Shown here piece by piece: positions 9,672-25,569 of a stretch of 64,000 bases of DNA. The position numbers and the translations under genes were made by a program. Each line of letters begins with the position of its first letter. Positions within the stretch are counted from its first letter, which is position 1. The stretch is from Trametopsis cervina (lineage: Eukaryota; Basidiomycota; Agaricomycetes; Polyporales; Irpicaceae). The notes below the pieces were generated by a model. It saw only the letters and a list, made by a program, of their open reading frames with translations. It ran no database searches and was not told the DNA's origin. The DNA lies in NCBI GenBank assembly GCA_022385755.1, contig MU278359.1, forward strand, positions 478,250 through 542,249, written 5' to 3'.

Positions 9672-11205
9672 TATAGCTCTGCCCAGCGGATGAAAATCGA
9701 ATCGAAGGCCGTGGGATATACGAGCTACTGTTAACGGGCAGAGTCGTCCTCGATCAGGCTCAGGTGGCCCGTCCTGAGTACCTTTGCAATAGTGCCACTG
9801 ATGCTAGATTGACACAAACCCGTCAGCTTGCGTGACCTTCAAGACGATGTTTTCGAGAGCGGAAGGGAAGAGGGGGAAGGAGGGCGGGAGAGGATGATTG
9901 AGGTCCTGGCGTGGTTTGTACTCGTAAGACACCAAATTTGGCCAACGGTGAATGAACCTTCATGAGAAGCGTGACATGTGACCGGTCCGGTCACTACCTA
10001 CGAAATAGTAAATCCGTTCTCTCGATCTTTGACAGATAAAACAAGAGGCTGCTATGAACCTTTGTCGCAAAAAGCAAACGACCATCACACGTAGCCAGTC
10101 TAGACTGCGGCAACTTGTAACTTTCGTGAAAATGGGGCAAGGCCACATAAAGAGCGTGATCGCGCCGCCATCTCGGCATATACCGATGTTTCCTAGTTAC
10201 CCCTTTCGTCCTAACCATCAGCTCGACTTTGTGACGCTTTCGACGTTTTTCGCTACATACACAGCTGTGGTAGCATACGAAAAAGTTCTGTCAGCAATAC
10301 CTATGCTCGTCTAGGTGGCTGCGATAGGTATGTATTTATTTATACTGCAACACCCTCCACCGCCTTCTCACGCTAGTACGTGATTTACCCCTTTCTTCCT
10401 TCCAATCTTCCCGGGGCCACAGCTCGAAATCAATGTGAGCGTTCATCTGCTGGCTATGTATACTCCTCTTTTCTCTCACTACATATGCCCCCCCTGAAGT
10501 GCAACTTATGGAAGCGGACATGCCCGGGCTTTATTAGTGCTTGATGTCTGTATGACAGCGACAAATTGGGATGTCTTCGATTATATACGTCCTTGCAATA
10601 CCACTGGTTAGATATGCATTAAGCACCCCGGTTTCAACATATGCATATTTGTAAGATTTCGGGTAAGTATTTTCAGCAATTCACGTCGACGTATGTATGT
10701 AAGGTTGATTCCAAACGGCCTTCCGTTTCTAACCGCCAACCGGAGATACTGTACGTCAAATCTATTATACATATCGCTCATTGTACCGTTGCCCGTGCAC
10801 TGTACAGTGAAAGCACAGGGACGACTCTGAGAACAACACCACTGCGCCATACGTGTTCCACGCCCACCAAGATACACGGCGGCTGGCTTGCGCTAGTATC
10901 AGCTCCCCCACCTGACATGACAGAAGGCTGCTGGGAACCGATAAATACTGGACACCGGGGCCAACAAACAACAGCCTGAAGTCCTTAGTACAGAGAACGT
11001 TCCAAGTTGCGCACAGTTGATCTCAGGCCACGTGAGATCGAGCGGAATGCACGGAGCGCTGACGCCGGCTCCGAAGTACAGATTACTCACAATCCGCATT
11101 TTATCTTGTCAACTTTCCTGCGCTTTGACTTCAACTTACCACCACCACTCTCGCATCCGGTTCGCAAAGACACTCATTGTATCGTTACTCATCAACTGTA
11201 TCAAT
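9672..11205. other. 1.5 kb intergenic region between divergent genes
   Basis: It holds the promoters of the Zn2Cys6 gene (-) and REI1 (+). Small frames exist but none has a coding signature, splice pattern or family motif. No tRNA, repeat or transposon piece was recognised. Confidence 0.5.
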
Positions 11206-12771
11206 ATGTCCCTCGCAAATCTAGAAGAACGAGAATACTCGAACCATGGGCTTTTCACTTGTCTGTCCTGCTCCATCGCTTTTCACTCGGCAGACGAGCA
11301 GAGTAAGTTCCTTCTCGGTCCTCAGATTCACGACCAAAACTGACGTCTTCTCAAGGGGAACACTATCGCTCTGACCATCATAGATATAACATGAAACGTC
11401 GTGTGGCCGGTCTCCCTCCCGTTAGCGCAGAGTTATTCAATCAGAAGGTGTTAGAGAGAAGAGCAGAGACAGCGATAATGGTGTCTCCTAAAGGCTCTCT
11501 CTGCGAGCTCTGCGGGTAAGTGCCAAGTAATGCACGTTGAGCAATGGCTTCATGAATATGCGTAGAAAAAATTATACAACGGAGAATGCATACCGGTCGC
11601 ACATCAATTCAAAGAAGCACAAGGACAATGAACTCAAAGCTGCAAAAGCCCCACTACATGTGTCCCCACCGTCGAATGACGAGATACCTCCTGAAACTTC
11701 GCAAGAGCCAGCGCCATCAGATAACAAAACATCACCCGAGATAATCACCCGACAACTAGCTGCCGTGACCTTGACAGTAGATGCAGATGCGCCAGAAGCA
11801 GAAGTCATCCAGACCATTGACGAGAAAATAGCCGCTGCACGATCACGTTTGCAACCGACCCAGTGTCTCTTCTGCCCCGAATCCTCGCCATCGCTGGAGG
11901 ATAACCTTACCCACATGTCTGCATTGCACTCGTTCTTCATTCCTGATGCCGACTTCCTCGTCGACCTCACCGGGCTTATCACCTACCTTGGAGAGAAGAT
12001 CGCTGTCGGCAACGTCTGCATTTATTGCAACGGCAAAGGTCGCGAGTTCCGCACTCTGGACGCCGTTCGCAAGCACATGGATGACAAGGCCCACTGCAAG
12101 CTCGCCTACGACTCCGAGCGTGATCGCCTGGAGTTATCCGACTTTTACGACTTCAGCTCGTCTTATCCCGAAGTTCAAAAACGACGACAATCCAAGAAGT
12201 CAAAAACTGAAGCAGGTGAGGCCAACGAGGAGTGGGAAGACGTGGATGGAGACGAAGAAATGGAAGACGCCGATGAAATCATTGAGGAAGAGGGGTCAGA
12301 TGAGGAATCGGACGGCTCGTCAGTCGATGAGCTCCCAGACAATCAGGTCACCTATGGCGACTCGCCGTACGAACTCGTTCTCCCATCTGGTGCGCGGATA
12401 GGACATCGTAGCATGCGACGATACTATGCACAGTCCTTCCGCCCGATTGCAGTCAAGCCGGAAGATCCTAATGCAGGAGCTGCCCTTGTTCGCAGGCTGA
12501 TAGCAGACAAGAACTCTGCGCTCGTACCCGTGAAAGGTGGTTACGGTGCCTTTGGTGAAGGGACAGAGGTAGTCAAAGCCCGTAATCGTGGAGAGGCACG
12601 GGAGGCAGGCCGGCATGTACGAGAATTCCGGGATCAGAGGCGAAGAGAAGAATTCAAAACCAAAGTCGGTTTCATTCACAACAGTCAGAAGCATTTCCGG
12701 GATCCGTTATTACAGGTAAGCTTCCCTGAGAGACCTCCTATCTGCACTACTGATTTCTGCAACCGTAGTGA
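11206..12771 (+). CDS. REI1: Cytoplasmic 60S biogenesis zinc-finger factor REI1
   Basis: Exons 11206-11302, 11356-11515, 11566-12715 and 12769-12771, 469 aa. Rei1 (human ZNF622) acts late in 60S maturation, proof-reading the exit tunnel and recycling export factors. Four zinc fingers are visible: FTCLSCSIAFHS...REHYRSDHHRYN, SLCELCGKNYTTENAYRSH, QCLFCPESSPSLEDNLTHM and VCIYCNGKGREFRTLDAVRK. They are joined by KRRVAGLPPVSAELFNQKVL, a hallmark of the family. A long Glu/Asp-rich tract (about residues 235-275) is followed by SPYELVLPSGARIGHRSMRR and the invariant C-terminus HFRDPLLQ. The last exon is only the TGA stop codon, after a 53-nt intron. If that intron is retained, the frame runs on. Confidence 0.92.
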
Positions 12772-13034
12772 TTGCCACACTGGTTTTCAATGGATATGGC
12801 GGTTCTGCTTGTTTTCTATATCAGTGCATACAGTGCTTACAAGGTATTATGAAGGAGTGTAGTATCTATGTAGGCTAGGCTAAGAATTCTTCAAAGCTGA
12901 CTGACCTAATGAACGACCAGAAGGTCGATCTTGTACATAAGGGGTATAAAGTGTGAAAATACGACGACAGCATAAAAACAAGAACAGTTCGATCAAACCA
13001 GACAATTGAATAGCCAGATACGCCGGGATAGACA

Positions 13035-16000
13035 TTAATAAACATAAGCTGCAGGAACAACACCTTCTTTCCCAGATTTACTGTCTCGAGCGTACCACCA
13101 TCTAAAGATACAGTCAGTGAAACGTGGCGTGCGACAGATGGAATAGCTTACGCAGCATCTTTATCATCCAGAATCTCCAGCTCCTGACCTGATGTCATGG
13201 GTAGCTCACCCTCACCAGCACCATCGAACGAATATCTGGCATGGGCAGGTCGACTAACTTCCTCTCCAGCCATGATCCCGCCTATGGCGTCCGAGGGAGT
13301 GTCTGCACGTGCGAAGTTGCTCGCATCAGGTCCAAAAGGATCCGACGACGACGCTGCTCCTGCCTCAGCATGCTTCTCGCCGTCATGAGGACCGAATGGG
13401 CTTTGTCCCATGATAGTCGTCCTCGTCGCAGCATTGATGTGCTCTAGGAGAGAAGAGGGCCTATGCGTTGTCGAATCGTCGTCATCAACTTCGGCGGGGT
13501 CGAATTTGTCGAGTTTATCGTCCTTGCGGGCAAATAACGTCCAAAGGATGCCAATCAGGGCAAGGAAGAAGACAACCCCGGCTGCAATAGCGATAGATAT
13601 AAGTATGACAATACCAGTCGCAAGGAAGTCTAAGCAAGGCCGTGTCAGTCATACAGTCCGGAGGCTTGACCATGAAATGACACTTACGGCGTTGGGAGAA
13701 ACTAAAGCTAGAGAAGGAGAAGATCAAGGAGGCAATGGTTCCAGGGCTTCCGGCCGACGTGGTGGAAACAGCATAAGGAATGATTCGTTGGCCATCGAAC
13801 AACGCAGAGGAAGCATTGCCAAATGACGAGTCGGTGAGGCTTCCGGAAATCCACAGCATACGGTCAGACTCGATTATACTATTGGCGTCGTGAGTATCTT
13901 GGAGGGGGACCATGGTCAGCTGAGATACATCTGTGACGCCTTGGAAACCAGAGCCTAAAATCTGAGGTCAGGACGAGTTGCAAAAGACATGGGTGAGTCA
14001 ACATACCAACAGCGCTCCAAGTCTGACCGTTCCAGAACGACAAGAATGACGTTGAGCCATCCGTGGATCTGAACAACGGATCAGTATGTCGCACTCGGCT
14101 ACGGTAGAGGAATGACCAGGTACTTACCGTCCGGCAGCGAAAATACTACTGGCGTTCCCGTTGTTGACTTCCATGGCAGTAACCGGGCCAGGAAGCTGAG
14201 CTGAATCACCTACGGCCGACCATGTGTTATTGGCAACGGCGTACTGAGCGACGTTTGCGCCAGTTCCATCGGCGAGTGCAAGGGATCCAGCAACAACGAT
14301 GACATCTCGCGAGTTCTTTGGAGAGATGAGAGTTTAGTACCACATATGTTATCCAGCAGTGGAAGATGGGCTCACTCCTGCATAGGCTACGGTGGACACT
14401 TCACCTTGGATACCATTTCCTAAGGCGCTCCACTGCCTTGTCTCTGTATTGAATGAGCAGATGGCTCTGCATGGTATGTCACCTGCTTGGCTAAACGAGC
14501 CACCGACCACAATGGTGCTTGTCTGAGAAGGAGAGGGAGTAATTGATCTAACAACTACCCCGGGGCCGGACGCGCTTGAGGAGCCAGACAACGGTTGGAC
14601 GCCTATAGTATCCCACTCCTGCTTAGCGAGATTGTAGAGACCGAACCCGTTGAAATTGGTGCCTTGTACGGAGAAGCTCCCTCCAACATAGAGCTCGTCT
14701 CCTTGCACGAACAGGGTTCTGACGGTACCGTTGACCGCATTGCCTTTGAGTGCGGTGACGGTTGCAGCGCTGAGGTCATACAGGGCGACGTTATGCGATC
14801 CATCGCCTGACGTCGACGAGAATGTGAAGTTTCCACCCAGAATTGCGTTCTGCCGCGAGGTGCTAGAATTCGTCCAGTAGGTACCGGTAAGGACAGCGGG
14901 TGCTTCGGATGGAGCAATAGTGGGTAAGGGAGCCAGGATGGCAGCGTCACCACTTTGTCTGCGGAAGAGGCCCTGAATCCAGCCCGATAGAGCTGTGGAA
15001 TGCCTGGCGTTGTGAGCACGGTGTCTCTTGATGTTGGCTGTGGAATTTGAGTTGGCGACCGGGCTCGCGATAGCCGGGGTTGCGAGCTGCACAGAAAATG
15101 GAGTGATCTTAGGTACACCCTTGTCACTAGAATCGCCATTCTGTATGGTAACGAAGCCAGAGGCGCCGAATTTGAGCGATGCGCTCACGCTACCTGCAAT
15201 GAGTTGCGATTGAGAGCCTTGGCTGGATGTCGTTGAATTTCCGATGAAAGTCATCTTGCCGACCAAGAAACCCGCCGGGTTGACCCATGTCTTGCTCGTC
15301 AAGTTCCATGCAGCAAGACCATTGGCTTCGGTTCCATCGCCAGTCTCAGTGAAGTTTCCGACCACCAATAGCACGTTGTCCGAGGTAAGTGTGAGGTCCT
15401 TAACGACGCCATTCACACCACCACCCAATGGCGTCCACGTATTCGCCGAAACGTCATATGCTGCCACACCACCGAGCTTGCTCCCAAACGATTTATCGGT
15501 GGTGTCCTTGAAGCTTCCACCGACGAAAACGGTACTTTCATCTCCACTGAGCTCCAGTGCATTGACTGGGGCATCTAATCCGCTGCCCGCAAGCTTGGCA
15601 AGCTGATTAGTCCGCCAAAGGACAATATTGGAAGCACCCTGAGCAGGACCCGACGAGATGGAGAAGGTTCCACCGAGGAAGATTGTGCCTGAGGACTGTT
15701 GTGCCACGGTAGCGATAGCGAAGGAGCCGTCGGCTTGCAGAGTAGACGACCCACCGAGGGCATTGAAGAAGTCCACACCAACGGTGTCGAGAGCGGTCAT
15801 TGAACTATTGGGGAGTACTCCTGTCGAGGCGGTGCTCGTTGTCTGGTCCAAAGGCCACTCGAGAAATCCAAAGGAGGTTTGCACACCGGCGGAGGTATTG
15901 CTGGTGCCATTGCCAGTAGATGCGGTTGTGACATTTGCGCTATTCAAGACCAGTTGCACTCTGTCTGCGACAAGTTCGTATTGTCCGCCCTGGCCGTTGC

Positions 16001-17675
16001 CTGCAGGCTGTTCAGCGAGCGCCATAGTAACGGTCAGCGTGAAGTCTGGCGATGTAGGTACGACTGGCCCTTGGTATATTTGGGTAACAGCGTCAGCTAA
16101 GCTCTGCTGAGATATTGTCGAAACGGAGGGTGGCAGACCGCCGCCGGGGAAAACGGTGAATTTGACGGAAGTTCTTTGATCACAGTCCTGCAGATTCGTG
16201 CATCCTGGAATGAGAACGTTCACCGTGTACTCTCCGGACGCAGAAACATACGGCATCCAGGTGAAGGTGGGGCCTGAACTCGGTGATGTGCTCACACTGA
16301 TATCCGAGACGAGAACTGCCTGCGTTGTTCCCGCGATGTCTGTCTTGACATCTTTCTCGATCCAGTGTCCCGTCTGAGCGGTGCTCGAAGCGTTTGGCGC
16401 AAAACAGCTGACGCCGTTATCAGATTGTATTGAGCTAGCAAAGGCCCCGGAAGAGAGAAGTTGAAGAAGATGTAGGCCTGAGGATGCGCCTTGCCATTCG
16501 GATAGAGTAAGTTGGAACCCTGTCAGATCTGTGGGAGAATCGAATAGAAAGTCTTGGTAGGGGATGGTCGGGTCCACAAGAAGTGGGCATGGATCGGTAC
16601 AAGACTGGTTCTGACCGGTATGAGGGTCCGTGAAATGCAGGGTGCGTACGGTGTTGTCAGGGATAGTGGTAATGCTGCGTTGTGATCAATGATGACACAG
16701 TATCGCTCGGAGAAGCTCGTGAAATACATACCTGAATCCAGTCGTGCCTCTTCCGTCCAAGAACGTATTACCAAGCCTAATACCACTGGCGGTAAGGAAC
16801 TTGAACTCGCGCACTGTTATCACTGCCTTTCCACCATCCTGTGAAAACCAGCTGTTGCCGGGTCCGTCGGGTCCAGCGGGACACAGAGTGCTGTTGATAT
16901 TGTTAAACCCAGCTTGCTGTGTAGACGGCGACGCATCAATCTGCGCGCTCTGAAGCGGTACAGGCACTAGTGATGATGTGAATGGTGTTGCTCCGGCAGA
17001 GAACGGTACATTGGGGTTGTTCGTGCCATTGATCGCAGCGGAGCTGTTCCCAAACGCTGTAAGGAAGGAGCCGGAGAAGAACAGACTGCTCCGCGAGGAA
17101 TTGGTGGTGATTGACAGGACTTCTGAGCCAGCACCAGACAAACCACCGAACGGTGGAGGAGACCAGGTCGACGACTTGACGTTCCATACTGCTACAGACG
17201 GTGCGGGCGACGAAAACTTGCCTCCTGCCCATACAAAGTTGTTGCTATCGTCGCAAAAGAGTGTGTTGACTTCGCCGTTCGGTCCGCCCTGACCTAGAGC
17301 CGCGAATGCCACTGAAGAGTACGATGCGATGTTGGTCGCAGACGTTCCGCCCACCGAGGAGAAGTTTCCTGCGAGGTATATCGAGTCACCGAGTGCGCAT
17401 GCAGCTGATATGCTTCCTCCGGAATCGGTGGAACCTAAGCGTGTAAGCGACCCATCTGAGGCACGAGAAAGGAGAGTAGATGTGGTCGGGTCGAAGGAGA
17501 GGGAGGTTGAGGAGTTGGCGAGGACATCGAGACCAGCGAAGGAACCCGCTAATCCAACTGTGCCCATGCGGTCAAAGTCCACAAGTGGCAGGTCTGCCAT
17601 TGCGACAGTCGAGTAAGCGAGAAGTGCATACAGTGAAGATATCGAGAAACTACGGATTATAGTGTTTGATGGCAT
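13035..17675 (-). CDS. RAX2: Rax2-like cortical polarity protein with C-terminal SH3 domain
   Basis: Seven exons: 17675-16732, 16674-14376, 14315-14128, 14068-14007, 13954-13688, 13629-13152 and 13101-13035; 1,434 aa, frame intact. Rax2 is a type I membrane landmark for growth-site selection. A hydrophobic signal sequence (ISSLYALLAYSTVAMA) opens a roughly 1,200-residue, Ser/Thr/Asn-rich ectodomain with repeated kelch-like units (LAGNFSSVGG, VFVGGSFKD, YVGGSFSVQGTNFNG, VVGGSFSQAGDIPCRAICSF) and many N-glycosylation sequons. One membrane helix lies at about 1255-1285 (GIVILISIAIAAGVVFFLAL), followed by WTLFARK. The cytoplasmic tail ends in an SH3-like domain (about 1380-1434): ARYSFDG, ELPMTSGQELEILDDKDAAW, WYARDSKSGKEGVVPAAYV. 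Yeast Rax2 has no SH3 to my knowledge, so this architecture may be basidiomycete-specific. Confidence 0.88.
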
Positions 17676-18110
17676 GTCGAAACAAGGGCATGAAGAGGGT
17701 ATATTCTCCGCGGTGTGTTAGATCAAGCTCAGTGCCCGCAGTAGAGCAACGTGCTCGCCTTGAAACTGCAGGCGATGGCGTGCACGCGAGGACAACGAGA
17801 AAGGAGGGAGGAAAGAGCGAGGCTTAGCGACCGCGAACACGAACAAGACCAACCTTCCTTCGGGCTGGTTCCCACGCGTCTAAGTCGCGTCGAAAATTCC
17901 ATTACGGGGAATCGAACCTGGGCGGTAAAAAGCTTATGTAATGATCTCAAGCGCTCACCCAGACGTTGCGCTTCATTTGGGAGCAAAAGTGCACGGGCAC
18001 GCTCTCGACGAGTCGGTTAAGTTGAAACGCAACATATAAACCCTCACTTGGCTTGCAGTTTCACGATATATTCAGACGGCTGCACCACTAATATGGGGAC
18101 ATTCCTCCGG
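17676..18110. other. Intergenic, Rax2 promoter region
   Basis: 435 bp between two minus-strand genes. A perfect tRNA B-box (GGTTCGATTCC, minus strand, 17918-17908) is followed by TTTT, but no paired acceptor or T stem exists, so I do not call a tRNA. Nothing else was seen. Confidence 0.4.
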
Positions 18111-19495
18111 TCAGAACCGTGTTACCACAACAGTTGTATCGTCCATCCATGGATCCTCCATTTCCACAGTCACCCAGAAGGACACTTTCTCTACGTCCTC
18201 TCCTCCCATAGCATCTCGTAGTATGCCCAGCGCCGGTTTGTCAGAGGCTGCTGCAACCTGCACCCACCGCTCGGCAAGCGCCAACGGAACCTGGTGGTGT
18301 TCGTCCTTCAGATCTGTCAGGCCGTCGGACGCGATGACCAGCACAGCATCCTCCGTCGCTACAGTACCAAGGTCAACATGCGCTACATGGGGCACGTTGG
18401 AGAGATACGGTGGAGTGAGGCAGCGCGGAAGGAAACCTTCGGCTTTAATGACAATGTGGGCGTCAGGGTAGGCTATCTTGAACACTCGCTCGGTATAAAG
18501 CGACGGGAGCTTGAAGACATGATCGCCAAGTGCTGTGAAATGTGTTATAGATAGTTGTAGTTGCAGCAAAGACGCAGGGCTGGCGCACCTCGTGTGACAG
18601 CAATTCCTCCGAGGACTCGACCGTTCGATAGACAGCCCGGTTCGTTCGGATGTTCACCGTGCAACCGTTCGGCTTCGCTCTTGTCCAGGCCGTTGTGAAA
18701 TGCACTGAGAACAGAGGCCTCCCAGACTCCTTGCGGAGTGCGAAGCCCCAGAACTAAAGAACTGCGTGAGCTACTGATAAGAAGACTAAATTAAGCATGT
18801 GCTATACCAGCGATACTATCCCCAAGGCTCACAACATATAGTTGGCGAGCAGGGTCCAGGAGGGCCACAAGGACGGTGGTACCCGCTAGACATAGCGGAA
18901 TAGCGGGATGAAGGTGACCATCGGCTAACACAATGGCACGAATCTCATCATCTGACATGTTGGCAATGGCTTCCACACCTCCTGGGAAAAGCTCCAGAAG
19001 CTGGGACGCAATCTCGCCATCGAAGGCGGACACCGAGGTCTTGAGCAAGTCAATCACCTGTGAGGATGAAAGTGGTCCATCGCCGGGCACTGAAGACTGG
19101 GCAGACGCGATAGCGGCCTGCAAGGCGGGTATGAGATGGCGGTTCGCATGTTCTGCGGTGTCGTGCCCCGCATGTCCTGCGAACGTCAGTGAGCAGCTGA
19201 ACAAATGGATTTGATGAGCAAGAGGGTGTTAAACTGCACCATCAAACACAGCAAAGACCTTCCACGCGCCCTGGGGGGTGTCCCACTGGGTGACTGTGTA
19301 GCGATCTTGGTTCTTGTTAGGGGACGGAAATGGCTGGAAGCTTAGTGATTGGGTGGTGCCCTCCGTCCGAGCCGCGGCGAGTCGCTCGATGTGATTGGTC
19401 AGGTCTGGCTCTTCAAGAACAGTGTATGGCCAAGGCCCGTATCCTGTCCAGCCATTGTTGCTCTCTGCCCTTCGTCCTTTGAACATGGATGCCAT
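18111..19495 (-). CDS. PP2C-family Ser/Thr phosphatase, paralogue 2
   Basis: Exons 19495-19240, 19176-18808, 18753-18589 and 18532-18111, 403 aa. Motifs: DGHAGHDTAEH (about residue 85), LAGTTVLVALL and LYVVSLGDSIAVLG (about 195-210), TRALGDHVFKLPSLYTERVF (about 263), VLVIASDGLTDL, and WMDDTTVVVTRF at the C-terminus. The catalytic Asp residues are kept, but flanking residues differ from canonical DGHGG and GDSRA. Exon boundaries coincide with those of the PP2C gene at 6,328-7,828, and exon lengths are nearly equal (369 versus 372 nt and 165 versus 162 nt for the inner exons). The two are therefore paralogues 10 kb apart in opposite orientation. The initiator is ATG 19495; the codon two before it is TTG and was not used. 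Confidence 0.85.
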
Positions 19496-20353
19496 GGTCA
19501 ACTGTGTGAACAGCGCTTGCCGTCGCGCAGCCTCGCATTTGCCCTTAAGAACGACAGAGGAGTCTTACCCCATTGCCCAGGGCAGAGCGGTTGTTGTATT
19601 AGGGCTTGTGTACGTACATTGCCCTTTGTCCGGGACGGCAGACGCTGCATTGGAGGCCACACGACTCATATTTGTCATGTCAGAACGGAATTGTCAGACT
19701 TACTGTAACCGGTGCGCTATTTCAGAGCAGGTGGGTCACAGTGCAACGACCGACATCCAGCACAATATTGTGGCAGGTAAGGTCGATATTAATATTGCCC
19801 GACAGGCGTAGTCTCAGAAGAGAAACACATGATACCAACGCATTACGGCTGACCATCAGACACGCGACATCTCGCTTATAGCGCCATCCTGGAAAAGCAT
19901 CGCCGAGTAATGGAAAGCTAACGCACCAAGATTCAGAGCAGTGGCGGCAGATATCGCACACCGAATATAGACAGGCAGTCCCAACAGGAGAGTGCTCTAC
20001 AGGCCACATGAATCCTTTCATTCTGCGGTGAAGACAACACCGACGACAGAGGCATTATTTGAGATTGGGGTCATCAATATGCAGGTGGCCATGAAGGTAG
20101 TAATAGCAGGTACACGCCATAATGACGAACCCGTATTGCAATATCCTATAGCCGTCGGTGATATCAGTTCTTCTCCACGGACTACTTTGGGATGAATCCT
20201 GTGACGTACAGTGGCTGACGATTCTTCGTGTCTAAGGATGAATGGAGCATCAGCAAGATAAATATTATAGACTAGTACAGTAACCCATGCAATTCGACAG
20301 TAGACAGGATAAGTATACACTAACATGACAATGATAGCAAGTTTATCATGCCG
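19496..20353. other. 0.86 kb intergenic region
   Basis: Upstream region of PP2C paralogue 2 and 3' flank of THO1. Several overlapping small frames are open but show no conserved motif or splice structure. No RNA gene was recognised. Confidence 0.45.
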
Positions 20354-21393
20354 TTACAGCGGGCTGCGCGAGTTGTAAGCAGGCGACGGCATTGACAGTG
20401 TAGTCTCACTCACAACATTGGTACCAAACCGTTCAGCACGCTTTTTACGCCTCTCCAATTCTTCGGGATCGACAGTCTCTGTTGCCGGTGCTGAGCGTTT
20501 ATTGCCTCGCCCGCTTGCAGAAGTTTTGGTTTGGGTAGCGGGATCAGTTGTCTGGATGCCGAAGCGCTTTGCCCGTGCGTCGAGTAACTCTGGGGCCTGT
20601 CAAGGAACTCTTTGTGAGGCACGCAACCATGAATGTACGATGAAAGACCCACAATGGTTACTTTCGCTGCTTTTGGCGCACGTTCAGCGCGCGGCACGGC
20701 GGACGGCGTCGTTTTGGTGGTTTCAACAAGAGGAATGCCAAACCGAGCCGCACGTGCCTTGCGTTTTGCCAGTTCTGGATCTTCTTCTTCTCCCTGCGCG
20801 CCATCGACTGTGCTAGTTTCAGTTACCGATGTTTCTGGAGGAGCAGCCTTCTGAATAGACTTCAACGTTCATAACTGGAAGCAGGAGATAAAAGAACACC
20901 ACTGACAGATTTAGGTGGTAAGGTGGGCGCTGAAGTTGCAGCAGACTCCGGTGCTACCTTCGAAACTGGCGCCAGAGTGGCAGCACTCGATGGACCTAAC
21001 GAGTGCGTTAGAACAACATTCACTAGCAGGTGCGAGACAAAAAGATCCTTACTAGCAGAATTCACCGACTGAGACGTAATAGGTCAGGGGAGGGAAACGC
21101 AGTAACTTCGAGCTGCTCACAGGTTGGGGTGCTGCAGGCTGCGCCACTGGAGCGGGCGTGCTCTGGGCAGGTGATGAGCTCGAGTTACCCTCAAGCACAG
21201 CCAAGGCTTGGGGAGACGCGAGAATCTTGGCAATAAGATCAGCCTTGTTGGCTTTACCACCCACCGCTACTTGAGCTTTGGAAAGTATCTCTTTAAGCTC
21301 GACAACTTTGAGAGCTTTCCTACGGAGCGACCAATGTAGATATGAGCTATGGACATAGGTCAGAACAGTAAGTACTTACAGTTTTGACTCCAT
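20354..21393 (-). CDS. THO1: SAP-domain mRNP factor, Tho1/SARNP-like
   Basis: Six exons: 21393-21380 (14 nt), 21319-21121, 21068-21053 (16 nt), 20995-20907, 20859-20662 and 20596-20354; 252 aa. Tho1/CIP29 couples transcription to mRNA export in the nucleus. The SAP domain is at the N-terminus (LKALKVVELKEILSKAQVAV, then GGKANKADLIAKIL). An Ala/Pro/Ser linker follows. Three copies of the C-terminal R-A-x-R-F-G motif are present: AKRKARAARFGIP, LLDARAKRFGIQ and ELERRKKRAERFGTNV. The two micro-exons were placed to restore frame and GT-AG borders, and they fit. The 3' end is uncertain: a good GTGAGT donor lies after GTNV, so a further exon could replace the 17 residues I include. Confidence 0.8.
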
Positions 21394-21591
21394 GGCGTAT
21401 TACTACTAGCTTCAGGATACCCTGTCGCGTCGGTGTATTGTGTGAGGTGGGTGTGGAAGGCGAAGACGCGGTGGTCGCGACTCCAGCGAAACCGGCGTCA
21501 AATTAAACACACGCGTGATTACATAGGCGCTGAGAGTCACCCGTCGATTGGTGGTCGATAAAGATTATTGGGTGGAAGTTATAAAGTCTGG

Positions 21592-25161
<3,570 letters not shown>

Positions 25162-25374
25162 AGGGAAAACTGTGAATTCGAGCATTGTATAAGTACTATC
25201 GCATGTTGCTCTACGCTGTTCCATATTGTATCATGAGTCCCACTACCGTATTTTACTGAAGATAATTAGACGCTTATCCCCACGTGGCTGATCTTGCTTA
25301 CCTAAGACAGCGAGTGGGCGCGCCATACACCTCCTCCTCGCCGTCCGCGACACAGCGATAGCCTCAAGATTCCG

Positions 25375-25545
25375 GTGAGTACGACTCTATGCTCTTTTTA
25401 TGAGGCTCTAGGAAGGTGTTATGCACGTACACGACGTTGGGGAGGGTTGATAGGGCCACTGGAAGTGGGGGGAGGGCTGGATGCTGCGATCGGTTTTCAG
25501 ATGAGGCGCACAAGAGTAGTACTAATACTGTCATTGCAATGCCAG
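25375..25545 (+). other. Probable 5' UTR intron of RPS18
   Basis: A consensus donor (GTGAGT at 25375), a perfect TACTAAT branch site near 25519 and a CCAG acceptor at 25542-25545 define a 171-nt intron, 24 nt before the RPS18 ATG. Leader introns are common in fungal ribosomal protein genes; transcription is inferred. Confidence 0.55.
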
Positions 25546-25569
25546 GTTCACCCCCACGACCATTCCACT

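Noticed and set aside
17881..18000. Possible tRNA gene on the minus strand (perfect B box, TTTT just downstream)
   Set aside because: The T stem has two mismatches and no 7-bp acceptor partner exists upstream; no consistent anticodon arm could be drawn.
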